NCBI GenBank assembly: GCA_947649625.1 | Contig: CANSSJ010000002.1 | Location: forward strand, 1 to 64,000 | Direction of reading: 5' to 3' | Source of the DNA: an uncultured Bacillota bacterium | Lineage (GTDB): Bacteria > Bacillota > Clostridia > Oscillospirales > Oscillospiraceae | DNA: 64,000 nucleotides | Part shown: positions 17,044-27,591 of the stretch, piece after piece | Layout: the number at the start of each line of letters is the position of its first letter | Numbering within the stretch: the first letter of the stretch is position 1 | The notes under the pieces: generated by a model | Seen by the model: only the letters and a program-made list of their open reading frames with translations | Database searches by the model: none | What the model was told of the DNA's origin: nothing | Translations under genes and position numbers: made by a program

Positions 17044-18933
17044 TCAGGGCTGAACATCCCGATAGGGGGCCAGTTCCTCCGCGCCGGGGTCGTTGAAGAC
17101 TTTGGCGAAAGTCTCCGCGTCCATGGTCTCGTGGTCCAGCAGGTACCGGGCGGTGACCTCCAGTTCATGGCGGCGGAGCGTCAAAATGCGCTCGCAGTCG
17201 GCGTAGGCCGCGCTGATCAGGGCGCTGACCTCCTGGTCAATGAGGGCGGCCACCTCCTCGGAGTAGCTCTTGGCCTGGGCCATGGACCGGCCGATGAACA
17301 CCTCGTCATGGCCCGTCTCAAAGACCACGCTGCCCAGCTTCTCGCTCATGCCGTAGCGCATGACCATGTTCCGGGCGATGGAGGAGGCCCGCTGGATGTC
17401 GCTGCCCGCGCCGGTGGAGATGTCCCCCAGCACCAGCTGCTCCGCCGCCCGGCCGCCCAGGCAGCGGGTGATCTGCTCCATCAGTTCCTTTTTGGACTGA
17501 TAGGCCGCGTCCTCCTGGGGCAGAGAGATGGTCATGCCGCCCGCCTGTCCCCGGGGAACGATGGTGATCTGGTGGACCGGGTCTGCGGTGGGCAGCTCGT
17601 GGATGACCACCGCATGGCCCGCCTCATGGTAGGCGGTGAGCTTTCGGGTGTGCTCAGTGACCACCCGGCTGCGCTTCTCCGGGCCGGCAATCACTTTGAG
17701 CATAGCCTCGTGGAGGTCGGTGCGGGTAATGAACCGCCGGTCGCCTCGGGCGGCCAGCAGAGCCGCCTCGTTAAGCAGGTTCTCCAGGTCGGCCCCGGTG
17801 AAACCGGATGTGGCCCGGGCCACATCCCTGAGGTCCACGTCCTCAGCCAGAGGCTTCTCCCGGGCGTGTACCTTTAAAATATCCTCCCGGCCCCTGATGT
17901 CGGGCAGTCCCACATAGATCTGCCGGTCAAACCGGCCGGGCCGCAGCAGGGCGGGGTCCAGAATGTCCTGCCGGTTGGTGGCGGCGATAACGATGACCCC
18001 CTCGTTGGAGGCAAAGCCGTCCATCTCCACCAGCAGCTGGTTCAAGGTCTGTTCCCGCTCGTCGTGTCCGCCCCCCAGACCGGTCCCGCGCTGGCGGCCC
18101 ACGGCGTCGATCTCGTCAATGAACACGATGGCCGGCGCGTCCTTCTTGGCCTGGTCAAAGAGGTCCCGGACCCGGGAGGCGCCCACGCCCACATAGAGCT
18201 CCACAAAGTCAGAGCCCGAGATGGACAGGAACTGCACCCCGGCCTCCCCGGCCACCGCCTTGGCGATCAGGGTCTTGCCGGTGCCCGGAGGGCCCACCAG
18301 CAGCACCCCCTTGGGGATGCGGGCCCCCAGGGAGGTAAATTTCTGGGGGTCCCGGAGGAACTCCACAATCTCCTGCAGCTCCTCCTTCTCCTCCTCCGCC
18401 CCGGCCACGTCCCGGAAGGTGACCTTCTTCCCCTGGTCGGACAGGGTGCGGGTGCGAGCCCGGCCAAAGCGGGCCGCGCCGGGCGCGCCCCCTCCGCCGC
18501 CGCCCGCGCTGCGCTGGCGGACCAGGAGAAAGTAAAACAAACACAGCACCGCCGCCGCCACCAGGTAGGGGATCAGGTTGTACCACCAGGAGCTCTCCAC
18601 GCCGGGGGGGTAGTCATACCCCTTGAGCACGCCGTCCTCCAGCTGCTCGTTGACCAGCTCCCGCATATCGTCGTAAAACAGGCTGGGGTCGGCCACCCGG
18701 TAGACGACCCGGACAGGTCCGGCTTCGTTCTGCCCCCGGAGGGTAAGGGTAAGGGTCTTGTCCTCCAGGGTAAAATACTCCACCTGCTTCTGGAGGAAGA
18801 GGGTTCTGATCTGGCTGTAGGTGGGAGCATCCTTTTGATCCATCTGCCGGAGGGCGGAGAAGGTAAAAAATATCATCAGCGCCAGCAGAATGTAGATGGT
18901 GATGTCCCGGAGGCCAAAGCGTCTCATAGGCAT
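17044..18933 (-). CDS. ftsH: ATP-dependent zinc metalloprotease FtsH
   Basis: [25 protein letters not shown]+ SRH, zinc motif HEAGHAVV. Confidence 0.97.
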   Translation of the reverse strand: MPMRRFGLRDITIYILLALMIFFTFSALRQMDQKDAPTYSQIRTLFLQKQVEYFTLEDKTLTLTLRGQNEAGPVRVVYRVADPSLFYDDMRELVNEQLEDGVLKGYDYPPGVESSWWYNLIPYLVAAAVLCLFYFLLVRQRSAGGGGGGAPGAARFGRARTRTLSDQGKKVTFRDVAGAEEEKEELQEIVEFLRDPQKFTSLGARIPKGVLLVGPPGTGKTLIAKAVAGEAGVQFLSISGSDFVELYVGVGASRVRDLFDQAKKDAPAIVFIDEIDAVGRQRGTGLGGGHDEREQTLNQLLVEMDGFASNEGVIVIAATNRQDILDPALLRPGRFDRQIYVGLPDIRGREDILKVHAREKPLAEDVDLRDVARATSGFTGADLENLLNEAALLAARGDRRFITRTDLHEAMLKVIAGPEKRSRVVTEHTRKLTAYHEAGHAVVIHELPTADPVHQITIVPRGQAGGMTISLPQEDAAYQSKKELMEQITRCLGGRAAEQLVLGDISTGAGSDIQRASSIARNMVMRYGMSEKLGSVVFETGHDEVFIGRSMAQAKSYSEEVAALIDQEVSALISAAYADCERILTLRRHELEVTARYLLDHETMDAETFAKVFNDPGAEELAPYRDVQP

Positions 18934-18946
18934 GGTCCTTTCGTGT

Positions 18947-19513
18947 TTATCCCCCGTATACCTCGGGCTTCAAAATGCCGATGTAGGGCAGGTTGCGGTA
19001 CTTTTCCGCGTAGTCCAGGCCGTAGCCCACCACAAAGGCGTCGGGGATGGTAAAGCCGCAGTAGTGCAGATCCACCGGTCTGGTCCGCCGCTCCGGCTTG
19101 TCCAGCAGGGTGCACAGCCGGACAGAGGCGGGGTGGCGGTGCTGAAGTATTTTTAAAAGATAGCTCAGGGTGTTGCCGCTGTCCAGAATATCCTCCACCA
19201 CAATGACATGGCGGCCGGTGATGTCCTCGGTCAGGTCCTTGGTGATCTGCACCTGGCCGCTGGAGGTGGTGCCGGTGCCGTAGGAGGAGACCGCCATGAA
19301 GTCCAGGGTACAGGGCAGGTCGATGGCCCGGCACAGGTCGGCCATGAAAATGAAGGAGCCCCGAAGTACACTGATGAGCATGATCTCCCTGCCGGCATAG
19401 TCCGCCTCGATCTGCCGGGCGATCTCGTTTACCCGGGTTTTTAATTGCTCCTCTGTAAATAATATCTCCTGAATGTCCTTCTCTAACATGGAAATTTTCT
19501 TCCTTTCATTCAA
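18947..19513 (-). CDS. hpt: Hypoxanthine phosphoribosyltransferase
   Basis: [19 protein letters not shown] motif; [13 protein letters not shown]. Confidence 0.95.
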   Translation of the reverse strand: MNERKKISMLEKDIQEILFTEEQLKTRVNEIARQIEADYAGREIMLISVLRGSFIFMADLCRAIDLPCTLDFMAVSSYGTGTTSSGQVQITKDLTEDITGRHVIVVEDILDSGNTLSYLLKILQHRHPASVRLCTLLDKPERRTRPVDLHYCGFTIPDAFVVGYGLDYAEKYRNLPYIGILKPEVYGG

Positions 19514-20897
19514 TGTTGGACACCGTGATATGCCAGGCGCTACGCCCCTCCCGGGCGGCGAAGGCCCGGTCGGGCCCCAGGCCGGCCACGGCGGCGGCCT
19601 GTCCCCCGCAGTCCAAGACGGGCAGCACCTCCCGCTGGAAGCGGGGCAGCTTTTCCTCGATCATCCATTTTTTCACCGTCTTGCCCAGCCGCCCCGGCGG
19701 AGTAAGGCGGTCGCCGGTGCGGCGGGAGCGGAGGGTCAAAGCGGGGACGGCCTCCCGGTCCAGCCAGAAGTCCCAGGGGCCTTGGGGCTGGCTGCGGTAG
19801 TCCTCCTGGGTGCAGGCGACATGCCAGGGACCGCAGTCCAGGCTGCCAGGCAGGGGCAGAGGCCCCTCCTCCAGGGGGATGGGGCCCAGCCGGGGGGCCA
19901 GCAGAAGCCTGTCATAGACCCGGCGGGCATCGGTGCTGTGGGGGAGGTGCAGCTCCCCGGAGGGGTCGTCCCCCCGGCACAGCCTCAGCAGGGCGTTGAG
20001 ATGGGCGGCGGAGCAGTTCTGGTCGCCCCCCCACAGCCGGCCCAGCAGCAGCCGGAGGGCCCGGCTGGCGATGGGGTCGGGGGCGGAGGCGACGGCCGCC
20101 GCATCAATGGCCAGCCCGCCGTCCTGAGGAACCGCCCGGGACGCGATCTCCTGGGCCAGGCCGGTGAGGCAGGCCTCGTCCGCCCGGAGGAGGGCGGCGG
20201 TGTCCGCCATTCGGGCCAGGAAGCCGGGGGAGACGTCCTCCAGCACGGGCAGCACCTGGTGGCGGATGCGGTTGCGGGTGTAGTCGTCGTTCTGATTGGA
20301 GCTGTCCTCCATGTGGGGCAGGGAGTGGCGGCGCAGATAGTCCTCCACCTGGGGGCGGGTGACGGTGAGCAGGGGGCGGATGATGTTGTCCCGCTTGGGA
20401 AGGATCCCCCCCAGCCCCCGCAGGCCGGAGCCCCGGGCCAGGTGGAACAAAATGGTCTCCACGTTGTCGCTGGCGGTGTGGGCGGTGGCGATGAGGTCCG
20501 CCCCCGCCTCCTTCGCCGCATCCCGGAGGAAGGCGTAGCGCATGTCCCGGGCGGTCTCTTCAATGCCGGTTCCCCGCAGTCTGGCCTGTCCGGCCACATC
20601 GCCGGAGTCCATGTACAGGGTGACGCCGGGAAGAAAGCTCCCGTCGGCCAGGCGGTGCTGTCCGCAGCACAGGTGGACAAACTGGTCCACAAACCGGGCG
20701 TCCCGGTCGGACTCCGCCCCCCGCAGCCTATGGTTGTAGTGGGCGGCCGCCAATTGGAAGCCCAATTTACTCCGGAGCCGGTAGAGGATATGGAGCATGG
20801 CGATGGAGTCCGCCCCGCCGGACACGGCGCACAGCACGATGGCCCCGGGCGGGATCAGGTCCTGCTCCCGAATAAAGCGCTCTATCTCCTTCAGCAT
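19506..20897 (-). CDS. tilS: tRNA(Ile)-lysidine synthetase
   Basis: CAVSGGADSIAML PP-loop; start placed at MLKEIERF. Confidence 0.93.
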   Translation of the reverse strand: MLKEIERFIREQDLIPPGAIVLCAVSGGADSIAMLHILYRLRSKLGFQLAAAHYNHRLRGAESDRDARFVDQFVHLCCGQHRLADGSFLPGVTLYMDSGDVAGQARLRGTGIEETARDMRYAFLRDAAKEAGADLIATAHTASDNVETILFHLARGSGLRGLGGILPKRDNIIRPLLTVTRPQVEDYLRRHSLPHMEDSSNQNDDYTRNRIRHQVLPVLEDVSPGFLARMADTAALLRADEACLTGLAQEIASRAVPQDGGLAIDAAAVASAPDPIASRALRLLLGRLWGGDQNCSAAHLNALLRLCRGDDPSGELHLPHSTDARRVYDRLLLAPRLGPIPLEEGPLPLPGSLDCGPWHVACTQEDYRSQPQGPWDFWLDREAVPALTLRSRRTGDRLTPPGRLGKTVKKWMIEEKLPRFQREVLPVLDCGGQAAAVAGLGPDRAFAAREGRSAWHITVSNIE

Positions 20898-20917
20898 AGC
20901 AGGACCTGCCTTTCTAT

Positions 20918-20941
20918 GTAGGGGCGGCCTGTAGCCGCCCG
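20918..20941. repeat. Half copy of the GTAGGGGCGGCC palindromic repeat
   Basis: GTAGGGGCGGCCTGTAGCCGCCCG is 23/24 identical to the arm inside addA at 44272-44295. Confidence 0.8.
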
Positions 20942-20958
20942 CCGGATACGGGTAACAA

Positions 20959-21708
20959 TCAGGGGATGGGAGTGATTTCCGCCACCAGATGGAAATTAGA
21001 GGTATAAGTAACTTCATACTGCTGGACATGCTCCCAGTTCCAGCCCCAGGTCTGGCCGGCGACACAGAAGCTGTCCGGAACGGGGGTGAAGTCCAGTCCG
21101 TCGGGAAAACGGAGGGTCACCCATTCAAAATTGGTGTCCTGGCCGGCTGCTCCCCGGCGGTGAAGGGTCAGGTCATCCGATGGAGCGCCGGGCATATGGT
21201 CCGGGACAGATTTTTCATCCAGAAGCAAGGTCATCCGCTCCACCTCCCCGGCCTCGATCTGGCGGATGTCCGCACTGTACTGGCCGCAGAGCTTGGGCAG
21301 CTCCCCCCTCCACAGCACGGCACCCCAGGCACCGGCCGCCACCGAAAGCAGGAGAACCCCGGCGAGTATGGTGAAGGCGGGAACACTCAGCAGGGTGGTC
21401 TTACGGCCCAGTTTGTGTCCCCAGACACGAAACAGCCAGACAACCAAGGCCCCATAGAGAAACGGGGCCAGCAATGCCAAGGCGCTGGAGATCAGATGCC
21501 CGGTGCGGTAGGCCCGCAGTAGCGCCAGCGCGGGAGATTTTTCGGAATCGCCCAGAAGGAGCAGGCTGGGGATGCCGGTAGAGAGGACCAGCGCCCCCAG
21601 CACCGCCAGACAGGAGCCGAAGGGGACCCCGATAATCAGGAGCAGGGACTGCGGAGGCAGGACCTCCTGACTCCAATCGTCCGGATTGAAATACGGGTGA
21701 ACCGGCAT
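20959..21708 (-). CDS. Hypothetical membrane protein
   Basis: 249 aa with several hydrophobic segments. Confidence 0.65.
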   Translation of the reverse strand: MPVHPYFNPDDWSQEVLPPQSLLLIIGVPFGSCLAVLGALVLSTGIPSLLLLGDSEKSPALALLRAYRTGHLISSALALLAPFLYGALVVWLFRVWGHKLGRKTTLLSVPAFTILAGVLLLSVAAGAWGAVLWRGELPKLCGQYSADIRQIEAGEVERMTLLLDEKSVPDHMPGAPSDDLTLHRRGAAGQDTNFEWVTLRFPDGLDFTPVPDSFCVAGQTWGWNWEHVQQYEVTYTSNFHLVAEITPIP

Positions 21709-21709
21709 C

Positions 21710-23068
21710 TCAATATTCCTCCCGCCGCCACTCCATATCGGTGAAGGTGGTGAACTCGGGGGTCCATTGCAGCTCCACCTTGCCCGTCTCGCCGTGGCGG
21801 TTCTTGGCGATGATGCACTCGGCCAGGTTGGGGTTTTCGGTATCGGCGTTGTAGTAGCCCTCCCGATAGAGGAAGAGAACGATATCCGCGTCCTGCTCGA
21901 TAGCCCCCGACTCCCGCAGGTCGGACAGCATGGGCCGCTTGTCCTGCCGGGACTCGTTGGCCCGGGACAGCTGGCTCAGGCACAGCACGGGGACGTTCAG
22001 GTCTTTGGCCATGATCTTCAGGGAGCGGGAGATGTCGGAGACGATTTGCTGCCGGTTCTCCCCCCGAGTGTTGGACTTGCCCCCGGCGGACTGCATCAGC
22101 TGGAGGTAGTCGATGACGATGAGTCCCAGGTCCTCCACCCGGCGGCATTTGGCCAGGATGTCGGCCACGGTGATGTTGGAGTCGTCGTCGATGAGGATGG
22201 TGGAGCGGTTGAGAGAGTCGGCGGCGGCGGCCACGCTCTCCCAGTCCTGGTCGGACAGCTTGCCGGTGACCAGCTTCTTGTTGTCCACAAAGCACTCGCT
22301 GGAGATCAGCCGCAGGGCCAGCTGCTCCCGGCTCATCTCCAGAGAGAAGAAGGCCACCTTTTTCCCCGATTTCTTGCCCGCGTCCAGCAGGATGTTCAGG
22401 GCCATGGAGGTTTTGCCCATACCGGGCCGGGCGGCCAGCAGGATCAGGTCGGAGTTGTTCAGGCCGGAGATGGCCCGGTCCAGGTCCCGCAGCCCGGTGG
22501 ACAGCCCGGGGATGGCCCGGTCGCTGGAGGCCAGCTCCTCCAGCCGGTCGTAGACGTCGATAATGACGTCGGAGATAGGGATAAGCCCCCGGGCGGCCCG
22601 GCCCTGGCGGATGGCATAGACGCGCTGCTCCGCCGCCTCCAGAATGTCTTGGCCGGTGGCCGTTCCCTCCTGGATCATGGCGGTGAGCTCCCCCGCTGTC
22701 TCAGCCACCCGGCGCAGCAGGGTCTTGTCCTTGATGATCTCGATGTACTCCCCCACATTGGCGGCGGTGGGAGTGGTGTCCATAAGCTGGAGCATGTAGC
22801 CCCGGGACTGGTTCTCGTCGTAGTAGCCGTTCTGCTTCATGCTCTCCAGCACCGTCACCGGGTCGATGGTGAGGGAGTAGTTGAACATGGAGTAGATGGT
22901 CTCGTAAATTTCCTTATTCTGGCGGATGTAGAAGTCGTCGGTGCGCAGCTTGTCGATGACCTCGGAGACACACCGGGGGTCGATGAGCATGGAGCCCAGC
23001 ACCGCCTGCTCCGCCTCTACGCTGTGGGGCAGCTGTTTGAGCAGTAATTCATCTGTCTCTGTGGGCAT
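21710..23068 (-). CDS. dnaB: Replicative DNA helicase
   Basis: LPHSVEAEQAVLGSMLID..., ARPGMGKTSMALNI. Confidence 0.96.
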   Translation of the reverse strand: MPTETDELLLKQLPHSVEAEQAVLGSMLIDPRCVSEVIDKLRTDDFYIRQNKEIYETIYSMFNYSLTIDPVTVLESMKQNGYYDENQSRGYMLQLMDTTPTAANVGEYIEIIKDKTLLRRVAETAGELTAMIQEGTATGQDILEAAEQRVYAIRQGRAARGLIPISDVIIDVYDRLEELASSDRAIPGLSTGLRDLDRAISGLNNSDLILLAARPGMGKTSMALNILLDAGKKSGKKVAFFSLEMSREQLALRLISSECFVDNKKLVTGKLSDQDWESVAAAADSLNRSTILIDDDSNITVADILAKCRRVEDLGLIVIDYLQLMQSAGGKSNTRGENRQQIVSDISRSLKIMAKDLNVPVLCLSQLSRANESRQDKRPMLSDLRESGAIEQDADIVLFLYREGYYNADTENPNLAECIIAKNRHGETGKVELQWTPEFTTFTDMEWRREEY

Positions 23069-23090
23069 GAGGCCACCTCCCGATTGGACC

Positions 23091-23165
23091 GTAGGGCGCG
23101 ACGACCCCGGCGCGCCGCGTTAAAAAGGCATCTTCATGACGGCGCGCCGAGTCGTTGCGCCCTAC
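23091..23165. repeat. Intergenic palindromic repeat (GTAGGGCGC...GCGCCCTAC family)
   Basis: Arms GTAGGGCGCGACGACCCCGGCGCGCCG and CGGCGCGCCGAGTCGTTGCGCCCTAC are near-perfect reverse complements. Confidence 0.85.
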
Positions 23166-23172
23166 ACGCAGA

Positions 23173-23619
23173 TTATCCCTCCACCACCAGCACGTTCACC
23201 GTCCCGCTGATCTCATAGCCCAGCTTGGCCTTGATCTGATAGCTGCCGCAGGACTTGATGGGCTCGTCCAGCACCAGCTTGGTCTTGGGGATGGTGATGC
23301 TGTGCTGGGCGGCGAGAGCGTCGGAGATCTCCTTGCCGGTGACGGCGCCAAAGAGGCGGCCCCCCTCTCCCGCCTTGGCGGGGACCTTTACCATCAGGCC
23401 CTCCAGCTGCTTGGACAGGGCCTCGGCCTCCGCTTTCTCGGCGGCCTCCTGGGCCTTTTTGGCCTTCTCCTGCTGCTTCATGGTGTTCAGGTTCTCGGCG
23501 GTGGCGATCACCGCCAGCTTCCGGGGCAGGAGGAAATTCCGGGCGTAGCCGTCGGAGACCTCCACCAGCTGGCCCTTCTTCCCCTGGCCGCGTACATCCT
23601 GCTGTAAAATGACTTTCAT
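23173..23619 (-). CDS. rplI: 50S ribosomal protein L9
   Basis: MKVILQQDVRGQGKKGQLVEVSDGYARNFLLPRKLA. Confidence 0.96.
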   Translation of the reverse strand: MKVILQQDVRGQGKKGQLVEVSDGYARNFLLPRKLAVIATAENLNTMKQQEKAKKAQEAAEKAEAEALSKQLEGLMVKVPAKAGEGGRLFGAVTGKEISDALAAQHSITIPKTKLVLDEPIKSCGSYQIKAKLGYEISGTVNVLVVEG

Positions 23620-23657
23620 GTGAATCAAATCCTTTCTTGGTTTGGTGTTGCTTTGCT

Positions 23658-23728
23658 GTGGGACCCGACCACCTGGGCGGGTCATATTTGGTGAAGCGGA
23701 ATGACCCACCGAGGTCGTCGGGCCCCAC
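23658..23728. repeat. Intergenic palindromic repeat (GTGGGACCCGAC...GTCGGGCCCCAC)
   Basis: 71 bp inverted repeat with arms GTGGGACCCGACCACCTGGGCGGGTCAT / ATGACCCACCGAGGTCGTCGGGCCCCAC; followed by a half-end ...GACGCCCCTAC (to 23751). Confidence 0.75.
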
Positions 23729-23757
23729 GGACGGCCGCAGGACGCCCCTACATGGAT

Positions 23758-25743
23758 TTACTCCTCCTCCAGATACTGGTCGATGGCCCGGGCCAGGTCC
23801 CTGGCTACTTCGTCCACCGATTTGCCGGTGATCTGCCCGCCGGCGGCGGCGGCGTTGCCCCCGCCCCCCAGCTTCTCCAGAATAAGCTGGACATTGGTGT
23901 CCCCCATGGAGCGGCCCGAGATGTTCACCCGCTCCCCGTCGGGGGAGATGACGAAGGAGGCGTCGATGCCGATGATGTTCAGCAGCTCGTCCGCCGCCTG
24001 GGCGGCGGTGACCCTCCCCACCGGGTGGTCGGCCACCGCCACGGCGATGCCGTCCCGGTAGAGCTTGGCGTTCTGGATGATGGAGTACTTGGCGATGGTG
24101 CCCGCCAGGTCGTTCTGGAACAGCTTTTTCACCTCGGCGGTGTCCGCCCCGGAGCGGCGGAGGAAGGCGGCGGCCTCAAAGGTACGCCCGCCGGTGCGCA
24201 TGGTGAAGTTCTTGGTGTCCAGCACGATTCCGGCCAGCAGGGCCTCGGCCTCCGCTCGCAGCAGATGGTTGGGCTCCATGACGTATTGCAGCAGCTCAGT
24301 GACCAGTTCGGAGGCGGAGGAGGCGTAGGGCTCGTGGTAGTTCAGAGCCGCCCCCTCGATGTAGGTGGCCGCCCGCCGGTGGTGGTCGATGACCGCCACC
24401 CGGTTGCAGGACTGGAGCACCTCCAGGGCCTGGACCTGTTCGGGGCGGTTGGTGTCCACCACCACCACCAGGGAGCGGTTGTCGGCGATGAGCAGGGCCT
24501 CCTGGGCGGAGAGGAAGCAATCGTGGTACTCGGGCAGCTGCTGGAGCCGGTCGATCAGCTCCTGGGAGGGCGGAGTTCCGGCCTCCCGGATGATGTGGGC
24601 GGGGACGCCGTTCTTCCGGCACAGGGCGCACACCCCGGCGGCGGCCCCCACCGCGTCGTTGTCCGGAGCCTTGTGGCCCATGATGAACACCTGGGAGGAG
24701 TCGGAAACCAGGGAGGACAGGGCGTTGGCCATCACCCGGCTCTTCACCTTGGTGCGCTTCTCGGTCTCCTTGGACCGGCCGCCGTAGAACTCAAAGGTAA
24801 ACTTGTTGCGGATCACCGCCTGGTCGCCCCCCCGGGACAGGGCCATGTCCACCGACAGGTTGGCGAAGTCCAGCAGCTCCCGGAAGCTGTCGCCGTCCAG
24901 CCCCAGTCCGATGGACAGGGAGGCGTTCATCCCGCTGGGGTTGACCACCTGATGGATGGCGTCCAGGATATCGAACTTGCTGTCAATAAATTTCTCCAGG
25001 TAGCGCTGTTCAAAGACGAACAGATACCGCTCCCGCTGGTAGCGGCGCAGGATGCCCCCGGTGTCGGCCACCCAGCTCTCGATGCGGCTGTCGATCTCGG
25101 CCATGATGGTGGAGCGGTCGTTTTCCGAGAGATTTTTCAGCAGGTCCTCGTAGTTGTCCAGCAGCAGCACGGCCACCACCGGGCGGCTGGCCTGATACCG
25201 GTCCCGGGTGAGGGCCAGCTCGGTCACGTCCACCCAGTAGGTGGTGGCCAGAAAGCCGCCTCCCCGTCCCCCGGTGCGCACCAGATGGCCGTATACCAGG
25301 AAACGCCGGCCGGCGTAATCCACCTCGCCGGGGCACTGGCTCTTTCCCTCCATCAGCCAGCGGACGTCGAAGCCGGGGACCAGGGCGGACAGCTTGGCGT
25401 CGTACAAATGCTCCCGCTGGCCGGTGAGCTGGAGGAACCGGTCGTTGCTCCAGATGACGTCGTCGCTCTCCGGGCGGAAGAGCACCATGGGCAGCGGGGA
25501 GTTGACCATGGTATCTTTGGATGCGGTCTCCACGTTGCCGGTGTAGCTGTCCAGATATCTGTTGATCTCCCGGCGCCGGCGGCGGGAGGCCTCACGGCTG
25601 TACAGGCCCAGACAGGCCACCACGGCCAGCTCGGCCCCGGCCAGGGGCCAGGAGAAGGCGGCGGACAGCAGTGCGAAAACGATCAGGCACAAAAAGTACA
25701 GGCGGAAGCTGGGTTGAAGCAGCTTATTCAGCTTTCGGTTCAA
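23758..25743 (-). CDS. gdpP: c-di-AMP phosphodiesterase GdpP-like (TM, PAS/GGDEF-like, DHH/DHHA1)
   Basis: FIMGHKAPDNDAVGAA, VVVDTNRPEQVQ, VIDHHRR DHH motifs; 661 aa. Confidence 0.92.
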   Translation of the reverse strand: MNRKLNKLLQPSFRLYFLCLIVFALLSAAFSWPLAGAELAVVACLGLYSREASRRRRREINRYLDSYTGNVETASKDTMVNSPLPMVLFRPESDDVIWSNDRFLQLTGQREHLYDAKLSALVPGFDVRWLMEGKSQCPGEVDYAGRRFLVYGHLVRTGGRGGGFLATTYWVDVTELALTRDRYQASRPVVAVLLLDNYEDLLKNLSENDRSTIMAEIDSRIESWVADTGGILRRYQRERYLFVFEQRYLEKFIDSKFDILDAIHQVVNPSGMNASLSIGLGLDGDSFRELLDFANLSVDMALSRGGDQAVIRNKFTFEFYGGRSKETEKRTKVKSRVMANALSSLVSDSSQVFIMGHKAPDNDAVGAAAGVCALCRKNGVPAHIIREAGTPPSQELIDRLQQLPEYHDCFLSAQEALLIADNRSLVVVVDTNRPEQVQALEVLQSCNRVAVIDHHRRAATYIEGAALNYHEPYASSASELVTELLQYVMEPNHLLRAEAEALLAGIVLDTKNFTMRTGGRTFEAAAFLRRSGADTAEVKKLFQNDLAGTIAKYSIIQNAKLYRDGIAVAVADHPVGRVTAAQAADELLNIIGIDASFVISPDGERVNISGRSMGDTNVQLILEKLGGGGNAAAAGGQITGKSVDEVARDLARAIDQYLEEE

Positions 25744-25903
25744 AGGAGGCGCCCCCCTCTTGTGAATATTTATAACAAAGGTATTTTATTATATCAAATA
25801 AGCGGTGGAAGTACAAGCATAAAATGCCGGTACAGGCCTTGACCGGAGGAAAAATGCTGTTATAATAGAGGTTACCCTATAATGGAAACAGGAGTGAACT
25901 GCT

Positions 25904-26965
25904 ATGGAAATCAAAATCACCCGTGCCGCGACCCTGAAGGAGAAGCCCGATTCCTCCACCCTGGTGTTCGGCAAAGCCATGACCGACCATATGTTCATCG
26001 TGGATTACGACGCCGGCCAGGGCTGGCACGACCCCCGCATCGTCCCCTACGGCCCCCTGCAGATCGACCCCGCCGCCAAGGTGCTCCACTACGGTGAGGA
26101 GATCTTCGAGGGCCTGAAGGCCTACCGCACCGCCGACGGCTCCGTCCAGCTGTTCCGGCCCAAGGACAATATCGCCCGGATGAACGGCTCCGCCGACCGG
26201 CTGTGCCTGCCCCAGATCCCCGAAGAGCTGGCTCTGGCCGGCATCACCGAGCTGGTGAAGACCGAGATCGACTGGGTCCCCAGCGAGGAGGGCACCTCCC
26301 TGTATATCCGGCCCTTCATGATCGGCCTGGACGCCGCGCTGGGGGTCCACTCCTCCAAGCACGTGCAGTATATCGTGGTGGTGTGCCCCGTGGGCGCCTA
26401 CTACCCCGAGGGCCTGAATCCCGTGAAGATCTATGTGGAGGAGAAGGACGTCCGCGCCGTCAAGGGCGGCATGGGCATGGCCAAGACGGGCGGCAACTAC
26501 GCCGCCTCCCTCCGGGCCGGCGACCTGGCCGAGAAGGCCGGCTACAGCCAGGTGCTGTGGCTGGACGGCGTCCACCGCAAGTACATCGAGGAGGTGGGCT
26601 CCATGAACGTGATGTTCAAGGTGGCCGGCAAGATCCTCACCCCCGACCTGAACGGCTCCGTGCTGGACGGCATCACCCGCCGGTCCTGCATCCAGCTGCT
26701 GAAGGACTGGGGCTATGAGGTGGAGGAGCGCCGCATCTCCGCCGAGGAGCTCTTCGCCGCCGCCGAGGACGGCACTCTGGAGGAGGCCTGGGGCACCGGT
26801 ACCGCCGCCGTGGTCTCTCCCATCGGCGAGCTGGCCATGGGGGACAAGAAGGTCACCGTCTCGGGCAACCAGATCGGCCAGATCACCCAGAAGCTCTACG
26901 ACGAGCTCACCGGCATCCAGTGGGGCCGGGTGGCCGACCCTCACGGCTGGATCATGAAGCTGTAA
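25904..26965 (+). CDS. ilvE: Branched-chain amino acid aminotransferase
   Basis: YGEEIFEGLKAYRTADGSVQLFRPKDNIARMNGSADRLCLP...GTAAVVSPIGEL. Confidence 0.95.
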   Translation: MEIKITRAATLKEKPDSSTLVFGKAMTDHMFIVDYDAGQGWHDPRIVPYGPLQIDPAAKVLHYGEEIFEGLKAYRTADGSVQLFRPKDNIARMNGSADRLCLPQIPEELALAGITELVKTEIDWVPSEEGTSLYIRPFMIGLDAALGVHSSKHVQYIVVVCPVGAYYPEGLNPVKIYVEEKDVRAVKGGMGMAKTGGNYAASLRAGDLAEKAGYSQVLWLDGVHRKYIEEVGSMNVMFKVAGKILTPDLNGSVLDGITRRSCIQLLKDWGYEVEERRISAEELFAAAEDGTLEEAWGTGTAAVVSPIGELAMGDKKVTVSGNQIGQITQKLYDELTGIQWGRVADPHGWIMKL

Positions 26966-26980
26966 GGCAATATGTATTCA

Positions 26981-27005
26981 GGGGCCCCGGTTGGGGCCCC
27001 TTTTT
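26981..27005 (+). terminator. Rho-independent terminator of ilvE
   Basis: GGGGCCCCGGTTGGGGCCCCTTTTT. Confidence 0.85.
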
Positions 27006-27028
27006 ACTTCGTGGGGAGGTATACAATT

Positions 27029-27373
27029 ATGGATCACGTGCCATTTATGCGGGAAAACGGCATTGCTGCCTTTGCGGAGGCTGACCGCTCGACCGGAGTA
27101 ATCCGGGTAGAAAAGATAGGGAGCCTGGAGTATTGGAGCCTGTTTCAAGAGTTGGTGCTGTATTCCGACGCGGACCGGCTGTACGAAAGCACAGGAGATG
27201 AGTTCCCTTTCCGAATCTGGGGGCAGGGAGAAATTGGATGCCTGGTCTCCCGTATCACGGAGGACCTGGCTGCGGCCCTGTTTTTTAACAGTGCGTTAAG
27301 TGGAAAAGCTCAGATTGATTGGATCGAGGAGCTGGACAAAAAGGTGCGCGCGCTGTATGAAGGGGCGGATTGA
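27029..27373 (+). CDS. Hypothetical protein
   Basis: ATG at 27029 with ggggagg upstream; 114 aa. Confidence 0.6.
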   Translation: MDHVPFMRENGIAAFAEADRSTGVIRVEKIGSLEYWSLFQELVLYSDADRLYESTGDEFPFRIWGQGEIGCLVSRITEDLAAALFFNSALSGKAQIDWIEELDKKVRALYEGAD

Positions 27374-27394
27374 TTTGCAGAAGACTGTCGAGAC

Positions 27395-27476
27395 AAAAAA
27401 GACCCCCCGGAGAACTGCCTTTCTCCGGGGGGCCGCCTTTTGTGAATGCACTGGACGCTCAATAGGTTTCTTAACT
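27395..27476 (-). ncRNA. Candidate orphan small RNA with the same promoter module as the type I antitoxin-like RNA near 29.7 kb
   Basis: Minus-strand promoter TTGCAT-18-TATAAT (27512-27483). Ends in hairpin CCCCCCGGAGAA-aggcag-TTCTCCGGGGGG followed by TCTTTTTTG. Confidence 0.6.
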
Positions 27477-27591
27477 GCGTTCATTATAGCACATCTGCCC
27501 TGGCCTATGCAAGAGGAATTTTTCTTGATACCTGCAGCAGGTTATGGTACAATAACTTGCCAAAGTAGCATGATGGGAGGGATGGTTCGCC

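Noticed and set aside
19473-20921. 482-aa plus-strand ORF opposite tilS
   Set aside because: Pro/Gly/Gln-rich antisense shadow ORF; the minus-strand tilS explains the region.
23701-25842. 713-aa plus-strand ORF
   Set aside because: Antisense shadow of gdpP in GC-rich sequence; low-complexity, no domain logic.
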